From Cenarchaeum symbiosum A (GTDB lineage: Archaea > Thermoproteota > Nitrososphaeria > Nitrososphaerales > Nitrosopumilaceae): 64,000 nt of DNA. Below, piece after piece: positions 8,745 to 16,942 of the stretch; within the stretch, counting starts at the first letter, position 1, and the number at the start of each line of letters is the position of its first letter. The notes beneath the pieces are model-generated. The model searched no databases. It saw only the letters and a list, made by a program, of their open reading frames with translations, and had not been told where the DNA came from. The DNA lies in assembly GCA_000200715.1 (NCBI GenBank), contig DP000238.1, positions 1,722,849 through 1,786,848 on the forward strand, read 5' to 3'. A program made the translations under genes and the position numbers.

Positions 8745-9278
8745 GTGCCCCGGTACAGGGGGAGCGTCGTGCTTACCACCAGGGAGGAGGCGCCCGCGGG
8801 CGCGCACATCCCGCTGCTGTACGAAGAGTCCGTTGAGGAGCACCCGACCGTCCTTGCCGGGCTGATCCTGCAAAAGGCCGGGGCGGGCGCGGGGGAGCGG
8901 GAGCTTGTAATCGGCATAGACCCCGGCAGCAGGACGGGGCTCTCGGTATTCTACCTTGGCAGGGAGATAGAGAGCTCCATACATTCCACGACCGAGGGGT
9001 TGGTCTCGCACATAATCACGGTGCTCGCGGGGCTGAGCACTAGGAGGAAGATAGTGAGGATAGGCAACGGCAGCATGCCCGCGGCCAAGGCGATAGGGGC
9101 CATGCTCAACCTGCGGTTCTGCTCCTCGTTTGAGCTGGAGTTTGTCGACGAGTACGGGACGAGCCCGAGATCCAAGAACAACAACCAGGCGGGAAAGCGC
9201 GACAGGCTATCCGCGAGGTACATATCGCAGAGGACGGGCCGCAGGCGCGTCGTGCTGCCGCATTCCATGACGGGCTGA
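8745..9278 (+). CDS. RuvC-like (RNase H-fold) protein; true start probably upstream
   Basis: The conserved core is IGIDPGSRTGLSVFYLG, a RuvC/RNase H-fold first strand with catalytic-type Asp, followed by NGSMPAAKAIGAMLN and a C-terminal segment with VDEYGTSPRSK and DRLSARYISQ. This is a nuclease or resolvase-like protein of unknown substrate. GTG 8745 is the first standard start, but the same frame is open back to the stop at 8592 and reads like coding sequence there (GVATTQGRPYYRFVKTLRAL from 8652), including a plausible beta-strand start. A non-standard start near 8643-8652 or a sequencing error is likely. Confidence 0.7.
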   Translation: MPRYRGSVVLTTREEAPAGAHIPLLYEESVEEHPTVLAGLILQKAGAGAGERELVIGIDPGSRTGLSVFYLGREIESSIHSTTEGLVSHIITVLAGLSTRRKIVRIGNGSMPAAKAIGAMLNLRFCSSFELEFVDEYGTSPRSKNNNQAGKRDRLSARYISQRTGRRRVVLPHSMTG

Positions 9279-9660
9279 GCGCTCCCCCCAGTAACTGCGC
9301 GCGGCAAACCCAGAAGGCTGCATCTTCCCCCGTCCTTATGCCACATGCGTGCTCCCTGTCCCGGTCCATCCTGTCTAGTTCCTTGCCCCAGTTCGTTTTG
9401 CAGACTCTTTTAATCAGGATGGTAAATCTGTTGACGAGGCGAGGACCGGCACGCGGGTAACCACAAAACAATTCTGTGTCCCCAGTCTTTGCCGATTTTC
9501 TTTTAGGTATGGATCTGTTATGGGTATTTGGGCGTGTTTTTTCACTATGCCCCTTGGCGGAGTACATGCGGCCGTTCGGTATAAAGAGATGGCATGGAAG
9601 GCATCCCTCTCAGGCCGTAGACATCCTGACAAATCTACGGTCATGCGGGGTCTGCGCCAC
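9279..9660. other. Intergenic stretch with no recognised gene
   Basis: The 382 bp lie between the convergent RuvC-like and PIN genes. Composition shifts to lower GC from about 9400. The overlapping frames here have no domain, start context or composition suggesting a real protein, and I see no tRNA-like fold. Confidence 0.5.
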
Positions 9661-10251
9661 CTAAGGAGCACGCCATCCGGCGGACAAGTCACGAGGCGTC
9701 ATTATACGCATGCCAAGAAACCCATTATGACTCCTCAACTTCAACAGTGCAGTGTCTATTGTAATGAACTTGATGCATCCCATGTTCCGCGCAGCTTTGA
9801 GTTGCAGTACGTCCGCCGAGCCGGCTATCTTACCTATTTCGTAAAAATCCTCCTTGCAGAGACAGTGAATATCCTTGGCAAGTTTTTCCATTTCAAGCTC
9901 GCCTATATCATGCAAAGCCTGTCTACAGATGATGCCCAGATCGCCGCGTATTCCGTTAACGACATCGTTGTACTCATCATTTACATTCTGGAATAGACAC
10001 GTAGTCTTTGCATTTTTCAATCCTCTGAATTGGTATTTGTGGGTTATATAGCGACGTATCTCGAGCAGGTTGATAGTGGATACCACCAGCTGAAATTTTT
10101 TCTCTCTGACCATATTGAAGATGCGCGTGAAATCATCATTTTTCTCGACGTACTCGCCGAGATAAATCATTGTGTCAAAATAAACCCTATCAGACAGATC
10201 CTCCTCGGATCCGTGCGTCGGGGCATTCTCCCCGGTCTTGTTATCTAACAC
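9661..10251 (-). CDS. PIN-domain protein (VapC-like RNase), second gene of zinc-ribbon/PIN module A
   Basis: A 196-residue protein with the four acidic PIN positions visible: D26 in VYFDTMIY, E64 in STINLLEIRR, D147 in SADVLQLKAA and D166 in FITIDTALL. PIN proteins are Mg-dependent RNases, often toxins cleaving tRNA or rRNA. It starts with GTG whose G is the last base of the upstream stop (TAGTG), so it is translationally coupled to the zinc-ribbon gene. Local GC is lower than in the flanking housekeeping genes, which hints at transfer. A homologous pair occurs at 25327-26774. Confidence 0.85.
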   Translation of the reverse strand: MLDNKTGENAPTHGSEEDLSDRVYFDTMIYLGEYVEKNDDFTRIFNMVREKKFQLVVSTINLLEIRRYITHKYQFRGLKNAKTTCLFQNVNDEYNDVVNGIRGDLGIICRQALHDIGELEMEKLAKDIHCLCKEDFYEIGKIAGSADVLQLKAARNMGCIKFITIDTALLKLRSHNGFLGMRIMTPRDLSAGWRAP

Positions 10252-11015
10252 TATGCAGGACTCCGGGCCGCATATGCCCGGCCAGTCCGCTGAGAGGCGG
10301 CCGCTGCCGATCCCCGGTGATGCTCACTAGCCTTGCCTCTGGTATAGGCGGGGAGAATTACATACTTGCCCTCGGCTAGTGAGACAGCACTCTCAGCATG
10401 CTCCCTGCCGCCAGAAGACGGAAACAGATAGCTGATGCTATCGGCTGTACGCCCTATCCCGCCTCTGAGCGCCGTCTGGGGAAAGTGCAGGTGCAGAAGG
10501 TCCCTTATCTCGGGGGCAGAATGGCTGCCCAGTACTTTGACGAGCTGCGCCATGTCATAATCTATGTCGCCATCCTCCATATCTGATGTGTGTGAATGAA
10601 TGGCGGATATCCTCCAGTTGAGCGGCCTGAGATGAGTACCGGCTGCCTTGGATGACTCGCGCAGTATCTTGATGACCTCTTTGTGTTCTAGGCATGTCAG
10701 TGCCGCCGTTATCTCGGAATTTTGGCCGGTCCCGGACATTCCAAAGTAGAATGGAGGCATGACGTGCCTAGTCTCGAGGAACTTGCACGCAAAGTGCACA
10801 ATGCCCCTGAGCTCCTCTAACATAACAACCCCGCCTAGGCAGGACAGCACCACCCGTATCAAGTCCTCCCGGGGCCCTGACGGGGACAGTCTCCGGCCCT
10901 TGTCATCGTAGTCTTCCCTGCTCCTGGCCTCGCCTATCTCGTACATGCACTGCGGGCACCTACCATCCTCTAACGAGTAAAACAGGACCCCGCACTCGCA
11001 CTTCATGACAGGCAT
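10251..11015 (-). CDS. Zinc-ribbon protein, first gene of zinc-ribbon/PIN module A
   Basis: A 254-residue protein. The N-terminus has a compact zinc-ribbon-like set of cysteines C6, C8, C20 and C23 (CECG...CPQC). A helical domain follows (GPREDLIRVVLSC, ELRGIVHFACKFLE), then a winged-helix-like stretch (EITAALTCLEHKEVIKIL) and IDYDMAQLVKVLGSH. The protein at 25327-26169 shares the ribbon position, the GPRE-LI motif and the spacing (EDGRCPQCMYEIGE against EGGKCTECLYKSEG). The gene sits directly before and overlaps a PIN gene. By position it could be the antitoxin or a targeting partner. No known family recognised. Confidence 0.75.
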   Translation of the reverse strand: MPVMKCECGVLFYSLEDGRCPQCMYEIGEARSREDYDDKGRRLSPSGPREDLIRVVLSCLGGVVMLEELRGIVHFACKFLETRHVMPPFYFGMSGTGQNSEITAALTCLEHKEVIKILRESSKAAGTHLRPLNWRISAIHSHTSDMEDGDIDYDMAQLVKVLGSHSAPEIRDLLHLHFPQTALRGGIGRTADSISYLFPSSGGREHAESAVSLAEGKYVILPAYTRGKASEHHRGSAAAASQRTGRAYAARSPA

Positions 11016-11132
11016 GGTATTTGGCCGGCCCGCAGGTATTTTATTATAACGCTGGTAACTTTGATGAAAACCACGAACATGTATGGACCATTATTCGAGT
11101 TTTACGTCAAGTGTAAGGAAGGATTTTGAAGG

Positions 11133-14100
11133 GTGCCCCGCCACAAGGATGATGCCATCCGCCCGGTAATTGTGGCAGTAATTGCCGCAGTGATGCTCTG
11201 GCCTATACTGTCGGCTGTTGCCGATGGTGACGGGGCCGGCATGCCGTCAACAGTGGACAACATGGCAACAAGCAAGAGTCTGCCGGATGGGGCAATTGCG
11301 GGGATGATCCCCAATGGTTCAGCCGGCGCGGCCCTGTCCGTTGTTGATCTTCCAGGAATGTCCGATGGAATAAACGTGTCAGTGAAAGCCGCAATACCGG
11401 GCATGCCTGCAGGTATCGATGGCATGAGTGACAGCGTGGCGGATGATACAGCGGATTATCCTGTGCGGGATTATGCCGGAGAATCACCATACAGCGGATT
11501 GAACGCGTCAGACGCACCGGGTGTTTTTGATTACTCCATTTCCAACCATCTTGTGCTGATTAATGAAGGTGGTATCACACCTGGTACAAGGAGCGAGCGC
11601 ATGACCGAGTCTGAAATTCCAATAACAGTGCTTCACAGGGGCAACGGCACGGTCACGGTTGATTTCTCAAAAGATGTCATGTCGGCCGAACACGGGAGGA
11701 TAGTGGCCAGGACCGACAAGCATGTGCAGTATGACGGGTTTGCCAACCCCGTGCGGTTTTATAACAGCAGCATCGGTGAGGATGACGGGTCTATTCTCAC
11801 ATTGTACATGGATGCCGGCAACAGGAGCAAGATTGCCCCTATCGACTTGGATGTTGCGATACTTTTTGGCGTGGATACGATAGAGTTTGCCGGGGGGGAG
11901 ATGTGGCCAAAGATGAGAATCGGCGACGGATGCATAGGGGGATCAGACTGCAGTGATGCGGGTTTTGATTTTTTGAGGGCCACAAACCGCCTCGATGACA
12001 CCCCCCGGAGCTCCAGATTCAATGTGCGGCATGCCCCCTATGACATCTATGAAACCATCGTGCCAATCGGGATACACGGGCATGAGGTATTTTTCGACGG
12101 AGCTGGCGGGGTTGAAAATGTCATGTATGGAATAAACGAACTTGGCCAAAACAATGACAAAATTGATGCATTTTCAGTTGACGACTCAGGTATGTTCGAG
12201 CTCATAGAAACAAACAGGCTCAGGGTAGATATCAGGTACATGGGCAGCGCCGGCGCTGGCTCAGACAAAGTCATAGTTGTGGACAAGCCAAAAGATGTGC
12301 CTTCCAAGTCATTCGGGGATGAGACATTCGATAATTTGCAGAGCCCGACAATTTTGCTGCGAGATTATAATTATGATGATTTCACACTCGGGGCTGCAAA
12401 TGGCAGCATCACAGATCTCCACGGCTATTATAACAACAGGGATCTCACGGCGACATGCCCGACGCTTGATGTCAATGCGGCGACCTACTCGTCTGACGGG
12501 CGGCGCCTCTATCTTGCCGGCAGAGGGGGAAGCGATGAATGCCTGGGGTTCATAGTGAAATTTTCATATCTTGAAGGGTCTGAGCACAACATAACAGGCG
12601 AGCTTGCAGGAGCAACGACGCAGCCTGCAGACGGCGAGGAGCCGACCCATTTCATCTGGTCAAAAGAGGACCTGGCCGGGCAGCTTGGCGTGGACCCGGG
12701 TGATTTGAGGCCCAGGATGACGCCACTTGGCAACGTAAATCCGGGCGATGTGGACGACATATTGCTGTCACCCGACGAGGAGACAATATTCCTGCAATTC
12801 AAGGACATGGCAGTGTCGATAGAAAATGACGCCAAAAACGACCTGGCGGACAGCCTTGAGGTCATAGAATACCACCGCATTGACAGCTCATATCTGACAC
12901 CGGGGGAAAAGGGGATTTACATGCTCAGCCAGGATGACAATATCCAGGATACCTATTACGGTGCAATGAATGCCTTCAAAATGGAAAGGCCGGCGTCGAT
13001 CGATTATATCGACAGTGGCGGCGACACGCTGGTGTTTGAGATGGAGACGATGAGGAACGTTGCATCAATGATACCCGCAGGCGATGCGCCCGTTGTGGAT
13101 GATATGATGGAGACCGGAGGCAATGCCATGTATGAGAGGGATCCGCGGGATGGGCCGCTGATAAATGACGGGTCGGGGCTTGGCCTGAAGCTGCCCGCAA
13201 ACGACATGCCTGAAGTGGAGGAGATGGCAGATGCCGGAATAATAAGGGAATTTGAGCGCGGGACATCAGATGTGCCGGCCGTGATGGATAGCGTTTCAAT
13301 TGGCGGGTCCATAGAGGCCGATGACAGGCCTGTCATAGACGACATGATGGATACAGAAAGAACAGGCATCTTCGAGCGGGAAGAGTCCGACAGTGCAGCC
13401 GTGAACGATCATGCAGATATTGGCCGGACGATTTACGCGGCAGATGCGCCGGTTATCGATGACATTATGGATACTAAAAGAGCGGGGAGCTTTGAGCGCG
13501 GGCCGTCAGATGTACCGGCTGTAAGGGATAGTGTCTTGATTGGTGGAATCATAGAGGCCGCTGACAGGCCGGTCATAGACGACATGATGAATACTGGAAG
13601 AATGGGGAGCTTTGAGCGCAGGCCGTCAGATGTACCGGCCGTGATGGATCGCGCCTCATTTGGCGAGATAATAGAGGCCGCTGATACGCCGGTTGTAGAT
13701 GACATGATGGATACCGGAGGAATGGGCATGTTCGAGCGTGTACAGTCAGACAGTCTATCCGTGAACGATCATGCAGATATTGGCCGCACACTTGACGCGG
13801 CAGATGCGCCGGTTATAGATGACATGATGGATACAGGCGGCAAGGGCATGTTTGAGAGGGAAGAGTCCGACAGTGCAGCCGTGAACGATCATGCCGATAT
13901 TGGCCGCACACTTGACGCGGCAGATGCGCCGGTTATAGATGACATGATGGATACAGGCGGCAAGGGCATGTTCGAGCGCGGGACATCAGATGTACCGGCC
14001 GTGATGGATCGTGTCACGATTGGCGGGATCATAGAGGCTGACGACAGGCCGGTCATAGACGACATGATGGATACCGGCGGCAAGATAATCCACATGAGAA

Positions 14101-15068
14101 ATGCAGCGGACGCGCCTGGCATAATGGAGGGGACCGATGTGTATGCTGACGGGATAGTTTATGCAGTTGATATGCTGCCAGGCCAGGACACGGCATCAAC
14201 CGTCCGGCACGCTGTATTATACGCGGTAGATGCCCCTGTATTCTCAAGCGGGACGCCTCCAATGGATGTGGATGATACGGATATTGTGGAGAGGGTCGGG
14301 CCCGTTATACAGCCTGCACCGCGCGGCGGAGGCGGCGGCGGAGGAGGAGGCGGCGGGGGCGGCGCCGTGGACATCGGCTCCCTGTTAGACGGCGAGACAA
14401 GGTACAGCCTGGCAGCATCATTCTGGATGGGCAATGAGAGGATATCGAGCAGCCCCATTGTCCTTACAGATATGCCGCTGGAGCTCAGATACGAGGCGAC
14501 ACCGTCGGCCCTGCCGGTCCTTGATGTTGAGATAAGGCTCTACTCGGATGACGGCCGCAACGCCACGATATACATGAGTGAGATAGGCAGGCTGGGCATC
14601 GCCCCGTGCGATGGAATGGTCCGCCAGGAGACAAATTTGTGGACATGCGACAGTGATTCGCTGCTGACAGGCAATGTATCGGCTGCAGACGGCGTCATTG
14701 AAATACCCATTATAGAGGACTATGAGGGGCGGCTGAGCATTGCCGCCAACAACATAAGGGGCATACCGCTCGAATACGGCACGTCTGGTTTTGACATAGT
14801 GCAGCCCCATGTTCCAGTGGCAGAGGCTCCGCCGCCCGCCGTGCCGGAGCCCGCTGCGCCGGAACCCGAAATCGAGCCCAAAGGCAGGGCAGCTACAGAG
14901 CCCGGGCCCGTGATACAGCCCCCGCCTGCCGCCGAGCCCGAAGCAGAGGCCGAGGAGGCGGAGCCGCCCGTGGATATACCAGAGCCTGAACGCGGCCTGT
15001 TTTCGCCAATAACCGAGTTCTTTAACAATTTAATATCAGAGATACAGAGGTCCATCTTGGGGGTTTGA
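11133..15068 (+). CDS. Giant repeat-containing cell-surface protein (1311 residues)
   Basis: The GTG-started protein has a signal peptide (residues 1-30, VIVAVIAAVMLWPIL). Residues 120-630 form a non-repetitive beta-rich region. Nine tandem 40-residue units follow (about residues 650-990; core ADAPVIDDMMDTGGKGMFER). Then come a 13-glycine linker, an Ig-like domain (DIGSLLDGETRYSLAASFWM, VLDVEIRLYSDDG), a Pro/Glu-rich stalk and the tail EFFNNLISEIQRSILGV. This architecture fits an adhesin or surface-filament protein. The next gene begins 5 bp after the stop and encodes a small secreted protein, so they are likely co-expressed. Ligand and anchoring mode unknown. Confidence 0.85.
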   Translation: MPRHKDDAIRPVIVAVIAAVMLWPILSAVADGDGAGMPSTVDNMATSKSLPDGAIAGMIPNGSAGAALSVVDLPGMSDGINVSVKAAIPGMPAGIDGMSDSVADDTADYPVRDYAGESPYSGLNASDAPGVFDYSISNHLVLINEGGITPGTRSERMTESEIPITVLHRGNGTVTVDFSKDVMSAEHGRIVARTDKHVQYDGFANPVRFYNSSIGEDDGSILTLYMDAGNRSKIAPIDLDVAILFGVDTIEFAGGEMWPKMRIGDGCIGGSDCSDAGFDFLRATNRLDDTPRSSRFNVRHAPYDIYETIVPIGIHGHEVFFDGAGGVENVMYGINELGQNNDKIDAFSVDDSGMFELIETNRLRVDIRYMGSAGAGSDKVIVVDKPKDVPSKSFGDETFDNLQSPTILLRDYNYDDFTLGAANGSITDLHGYYNNRDLTATCPTLDVNAATYSSDGRRLYLAGRGGSDECLGFIVKFSYLEGSEHNITGELAGATTQPADGEEPTHFIWSKEDLAGQLGVDPGDLRPRMTPLGNVNPGDVDDILLSPDEETIFLQFKDMAVSIENDAKNDLADSLEVIEYHRIDSSYLTPGEKGIYMLSQDDNIQDTYYGAMNAFKMERPASIDYIDSGGDTLVFEMETMRNVASMIPAGDAPVVDDMMETGGNAMYERDPRDGPLINDGSGLGLKLPANDMPEVEEMADAGIIREFERGTSDVPAVMDSVSIGGSIEADDRPVIDDMMDTERTGIFEREESDSAAVNDHADIGRTIYAADAPVIDDIMDTKRAGSFERGPSDVPAVRDSVLIGGIIEAADRPVIDDMMNTGRMGSFERRPSDVPAVMDRASFGEIIEAADTPVVDDMMDTGGMGMFERVQSDSLSVNDHADIGRTLDAADAPVIDDMMDTGGKGMFEREESDSAAVNDHADIGRTLDAADAPVIDDMMDTGGKGMFERGTSDVPAVMDRVTIGGIIEADDRPVIDDMMDTGGKIIHMRNAADAPGIMEGTDVYADGIVYAVDMLPGQDTASTVRHAVLYAVDAPVFSSGTPPMDVDDTDIVERVGPVIQPAPRGGGGGGGGGGGGGAVDIGSLLDGETRYSLAASFWMGNERISSSPIVLTDMPLELRYEATPSALPVLDVEIRLYSDDGRNATIYMSEIGRLGIAPCDGMVRQETNLWTCDSDSLLTGNVSAADGVIEIPIIEDYEGRLSIAANNIRGIPLEYGTSGFDIVQPHVPVAEAPPPAVPEPAAPEPEIEPKGRAATEPGPVIQPPPAAEPEAEAEEAEPPVDIPEPERGLFSPITEFFNNLISEIQRSILGV
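13081..14125 (+). repeat. Nine tandem 120-bp repeats in the giant surface gene
   Basis: The gatgacatgatgga-like core recurs at exact 120-bp steps near 13100, 13220, 13340, 13460, 13580, 13700, 13820, 13940 and 14060. Each unit encodes 40 residues alternating between an SDVPAVMDR variant and an SDSAAVNDHADIGR variant. Units at 13800-14040 are nearly identical, while the first two are diverged. There are no spacers, so this is not a CRISPR array. Confidence 0.9.
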
Positions 15069-15072
15069 GAAT

Positions 15073-15903
15073 ATGGATGTGCATTGTCAGGGAGTTTTGA
15101 AGGACGGTTTAATGTGCCGTGATTCCTTGCGGCTTGCGGTGTTTTATGCAGGGGTAGGTGCATTTACAATACTAGGCGCGCTTGCCCTCATCCCTGCCGG
15201 GGCCGATATCCCGCAGGGCGCCCAGTTGTACGGAATGGCGGAGGCCGTACATAGAAACGCCGAAGGCGACATTCTGGGCTCACACATAGCCCACAACAGG
15301 ATTTTGGATCCCGGCGAGGATGCATTGATCAAGTCGGTATTCAAGGTCGGCTCCCCGTTTCAACCCAATAGAAGGCTCGATGCCCTGTGTCTTTATGGAA
15401 TCAATGATGTCAACGCCCGCATGGGCGACGGGGAGTTAAAGGGACAGCCGCAATATTTCAATGATGACTCATGTGTTGACAGCAGGGGTGTTGGATATAC
15501 CCCCGGTACCGGAGTCGTAACACTTGAAGGGAGGTGGACCGGCGGCCCTGATAGGGATTGTGACTGGAGTAATACTCTCAATCGCCCGTGTGATCCCGAT
15601 ATTAATTGCGGTGAGACCAATATCAGTCCCGAACGCCACAATAACTGCATCAGGAACGGCGGTCATGGCGGGGATGCCCCTGGGGGCAGGACTGTCGGAG
15701 GAATAGTCGTATGCAGCATATTAAACGGCGCAAATCATAACAACTGCCGCAACGTTCTTGACACCATCAGGGATAATGGAAGGGTCCAGGTCAACAGGCC
15801 CACCGTGCAGTTTGCCGCTGTTGTGCTTGAACCCACAGTACTGGCCAGGGGCGACACGCTTTCAGTGACTTATACATTCAATGCTTCAACCCCGAACAGC
15901 TGA
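15073..15903 (+). CDS. Small secreted protein, STPxS family member 1
   Basis: The 276-residue protein has an N-terminal hydrophobic segment (VFYAGVGAFTILGALALI). Its mature part begins with QLYGMAEAVHRNAEGDILGSHIAHNRILDPGEDALI and ends GDTLSVTYTFNASTPNS. Proteins at 16193-16834 and 42304-43017 share the YGMA, HN-x-x-LD-x-GE and final STP/SSP motifs. The middle contains eight or more cysteines that could form disulfides. It follows the giant surface gene by 5 bp, suggesting that the two act together at the cell surface. No known family recognised. Confidence 0.75.
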   Translation: MDVHCQGVLKDGLMCRDSLRLAVFYAGVGAFTILGALALIPAGADIPQGAQLYGMAEAVHRNAEGDILGSHIAHNRILDPGEDALIKSVFKVGSPFQPNRRLDALCLYGINDVNARMGDGELKGQPQYFNDDSCVDSRGVGYTPGTGVVTLEGRWTGGPDRDCDWSNTLNRPCDPDINCGETNISPERHNNCIRNGGHGGDAPGGRTVGGIVVCSILNGANHNNCRNVLDTIRDNGRVQVNRPTVQFAAVVLEPTVLARGDTLSVTYTFNASTPNS

Positions 15904-16192
15904 CTGCCAGGCGTGCATGCATCAAATGCATGACGCGCACCCGGCATTTCATTATCCGGCAGGGCTGCGCCGGGCATGCCGGCAGCGGCAGGCCCCGGAT
16001 CCTTCAACATATTGTGGGAACATCGTTTTCACCAGATGTTGCCATGGAGCCGGCTTTCGCGCCTGCCGGTATTGCCGATCCGGACCGGCGGCCGTGATGG
16101 TGATGGCCCCAAATTCACCGCTGTCGGGCCTGCAACACCGGCCGGAGGCGGCACGCCTGTGGCAGGGCATGCGATGCTTCAACGCCTGATAG
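15904..16192. other. Convergent intergenic region with duplicated gene ends
   Basis: The two flanking paralogues converge here. Sequence similarity between them continues past both stop codons: each ends with cagctgact followed by a caggcgt word within a few bases. A short palindrome (tgcatcaaatgca, about 15920-15932) lies just after the plus-strand stop. No gene is supported. Confidence 0.5.
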
Positions 16193-16834
16193 TCAGCTGT
16201 CAGGCGTGGATACATCAAACACATATTCCACATCCAACACATCGCCGTCTGAAAAAGTCACCGGGGTTATTTCAACAACGGCAAACCTGACTGACCCCTC
16301 AACGCCACAATGCCTGGTGTTTCTATTTTCATTGCATACCGTTATGGAGCCGGCTTCCGCGCCTATTTCCGCATTTTGTCCGCCGATCCATCTTCCGTGT
16401 ATGCTGATGACGCCGGTTCCGTTTGTATATGAAAGATTTTCATCCACAACGCATGAATTTCGCATGTTAAACGGCGCTGCCGTCACAAAATCCTCCATGC
16501 TGGCATTTTCCCTGTTATTAAAATCAGGAGGGCCAAGACACAATGAATTAAACCTCTTGTCATGAAGATACTCGCCAATGGCGCGCAATGGCGTCAGACT
16601 GGCAGATTGGCCGCCCGCGTTAAACAAACCGCCAACAATCCAGTCCTCCCCCTCGTCTATCAGCCTGTTATGCACGGAATAAGACCCCAGCATCTTCCCT
16701 TCCGCGTCCATGTGTGTTATGCTGGCCATGCCGTATGGGATATCCGGCGCAACGCCGTCTGACGTGGGCGCCAGGAGCAGTATCGCAGGCAGTATGCAGG
16801 CAGGTATTGCCAATGCCATGATTGGCCTGTACAT
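16193..16834 (-). CDS. Small secreted protein, STPxS family member 2
   Basis: The 213-residue protein has a signal peptide (ALAIPACILPAILLLAP). The mature part reads IPYGMASITHMDAEGKMLGS, HNRLIDEGEDWIVGGLF, RFNSLCLG, and closes with FSDGDVLDVEYVFDVSTPDS, the same framework as the proteins at 15073 and 42304. It is convergent with member 1, and the homology extends into the 3' flanks, so an inverted duplication is likely. Four cysteines could form two disulfides. Function unknown. Confidence 0.75.
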   Translation of the reverse strand: MYRPIMALAIPACILPAILLLAPTSDGVAPDIPYGMASITHMDAEGKMLGSYSVHNRLIDEGEDWIVGGLFNAGGQSASLTPLRAIGEYLHDKRFNSLCLGPPDFNNRENASMEDFVTAAPFNMRNSCVVDENLSYTNGTGVISIHGRWIGGQNAEIGAEAGSITVCNENRNTRHCGVEGSVRFAVVEITPVTFSDGDVLDVEYVFDVSTPDS

Positions 16835-16942
16835 GAAAAACGGAATGTGGGACTGTTTTTAACAGTTTCCGGTTCTATATGGGAAGACGGCCAGGATGGC
16901 AGCCGATAAGACATAATAAGGGAGCGCCCCCCGACAGTGTCC

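Noticed and set aside
13081-14125. Regular 120-bp repeats considered as a CRISPR array
   Set aside because: Repeats are contiguous without unique spacers, preserve the reading frame and encode a protein segment.
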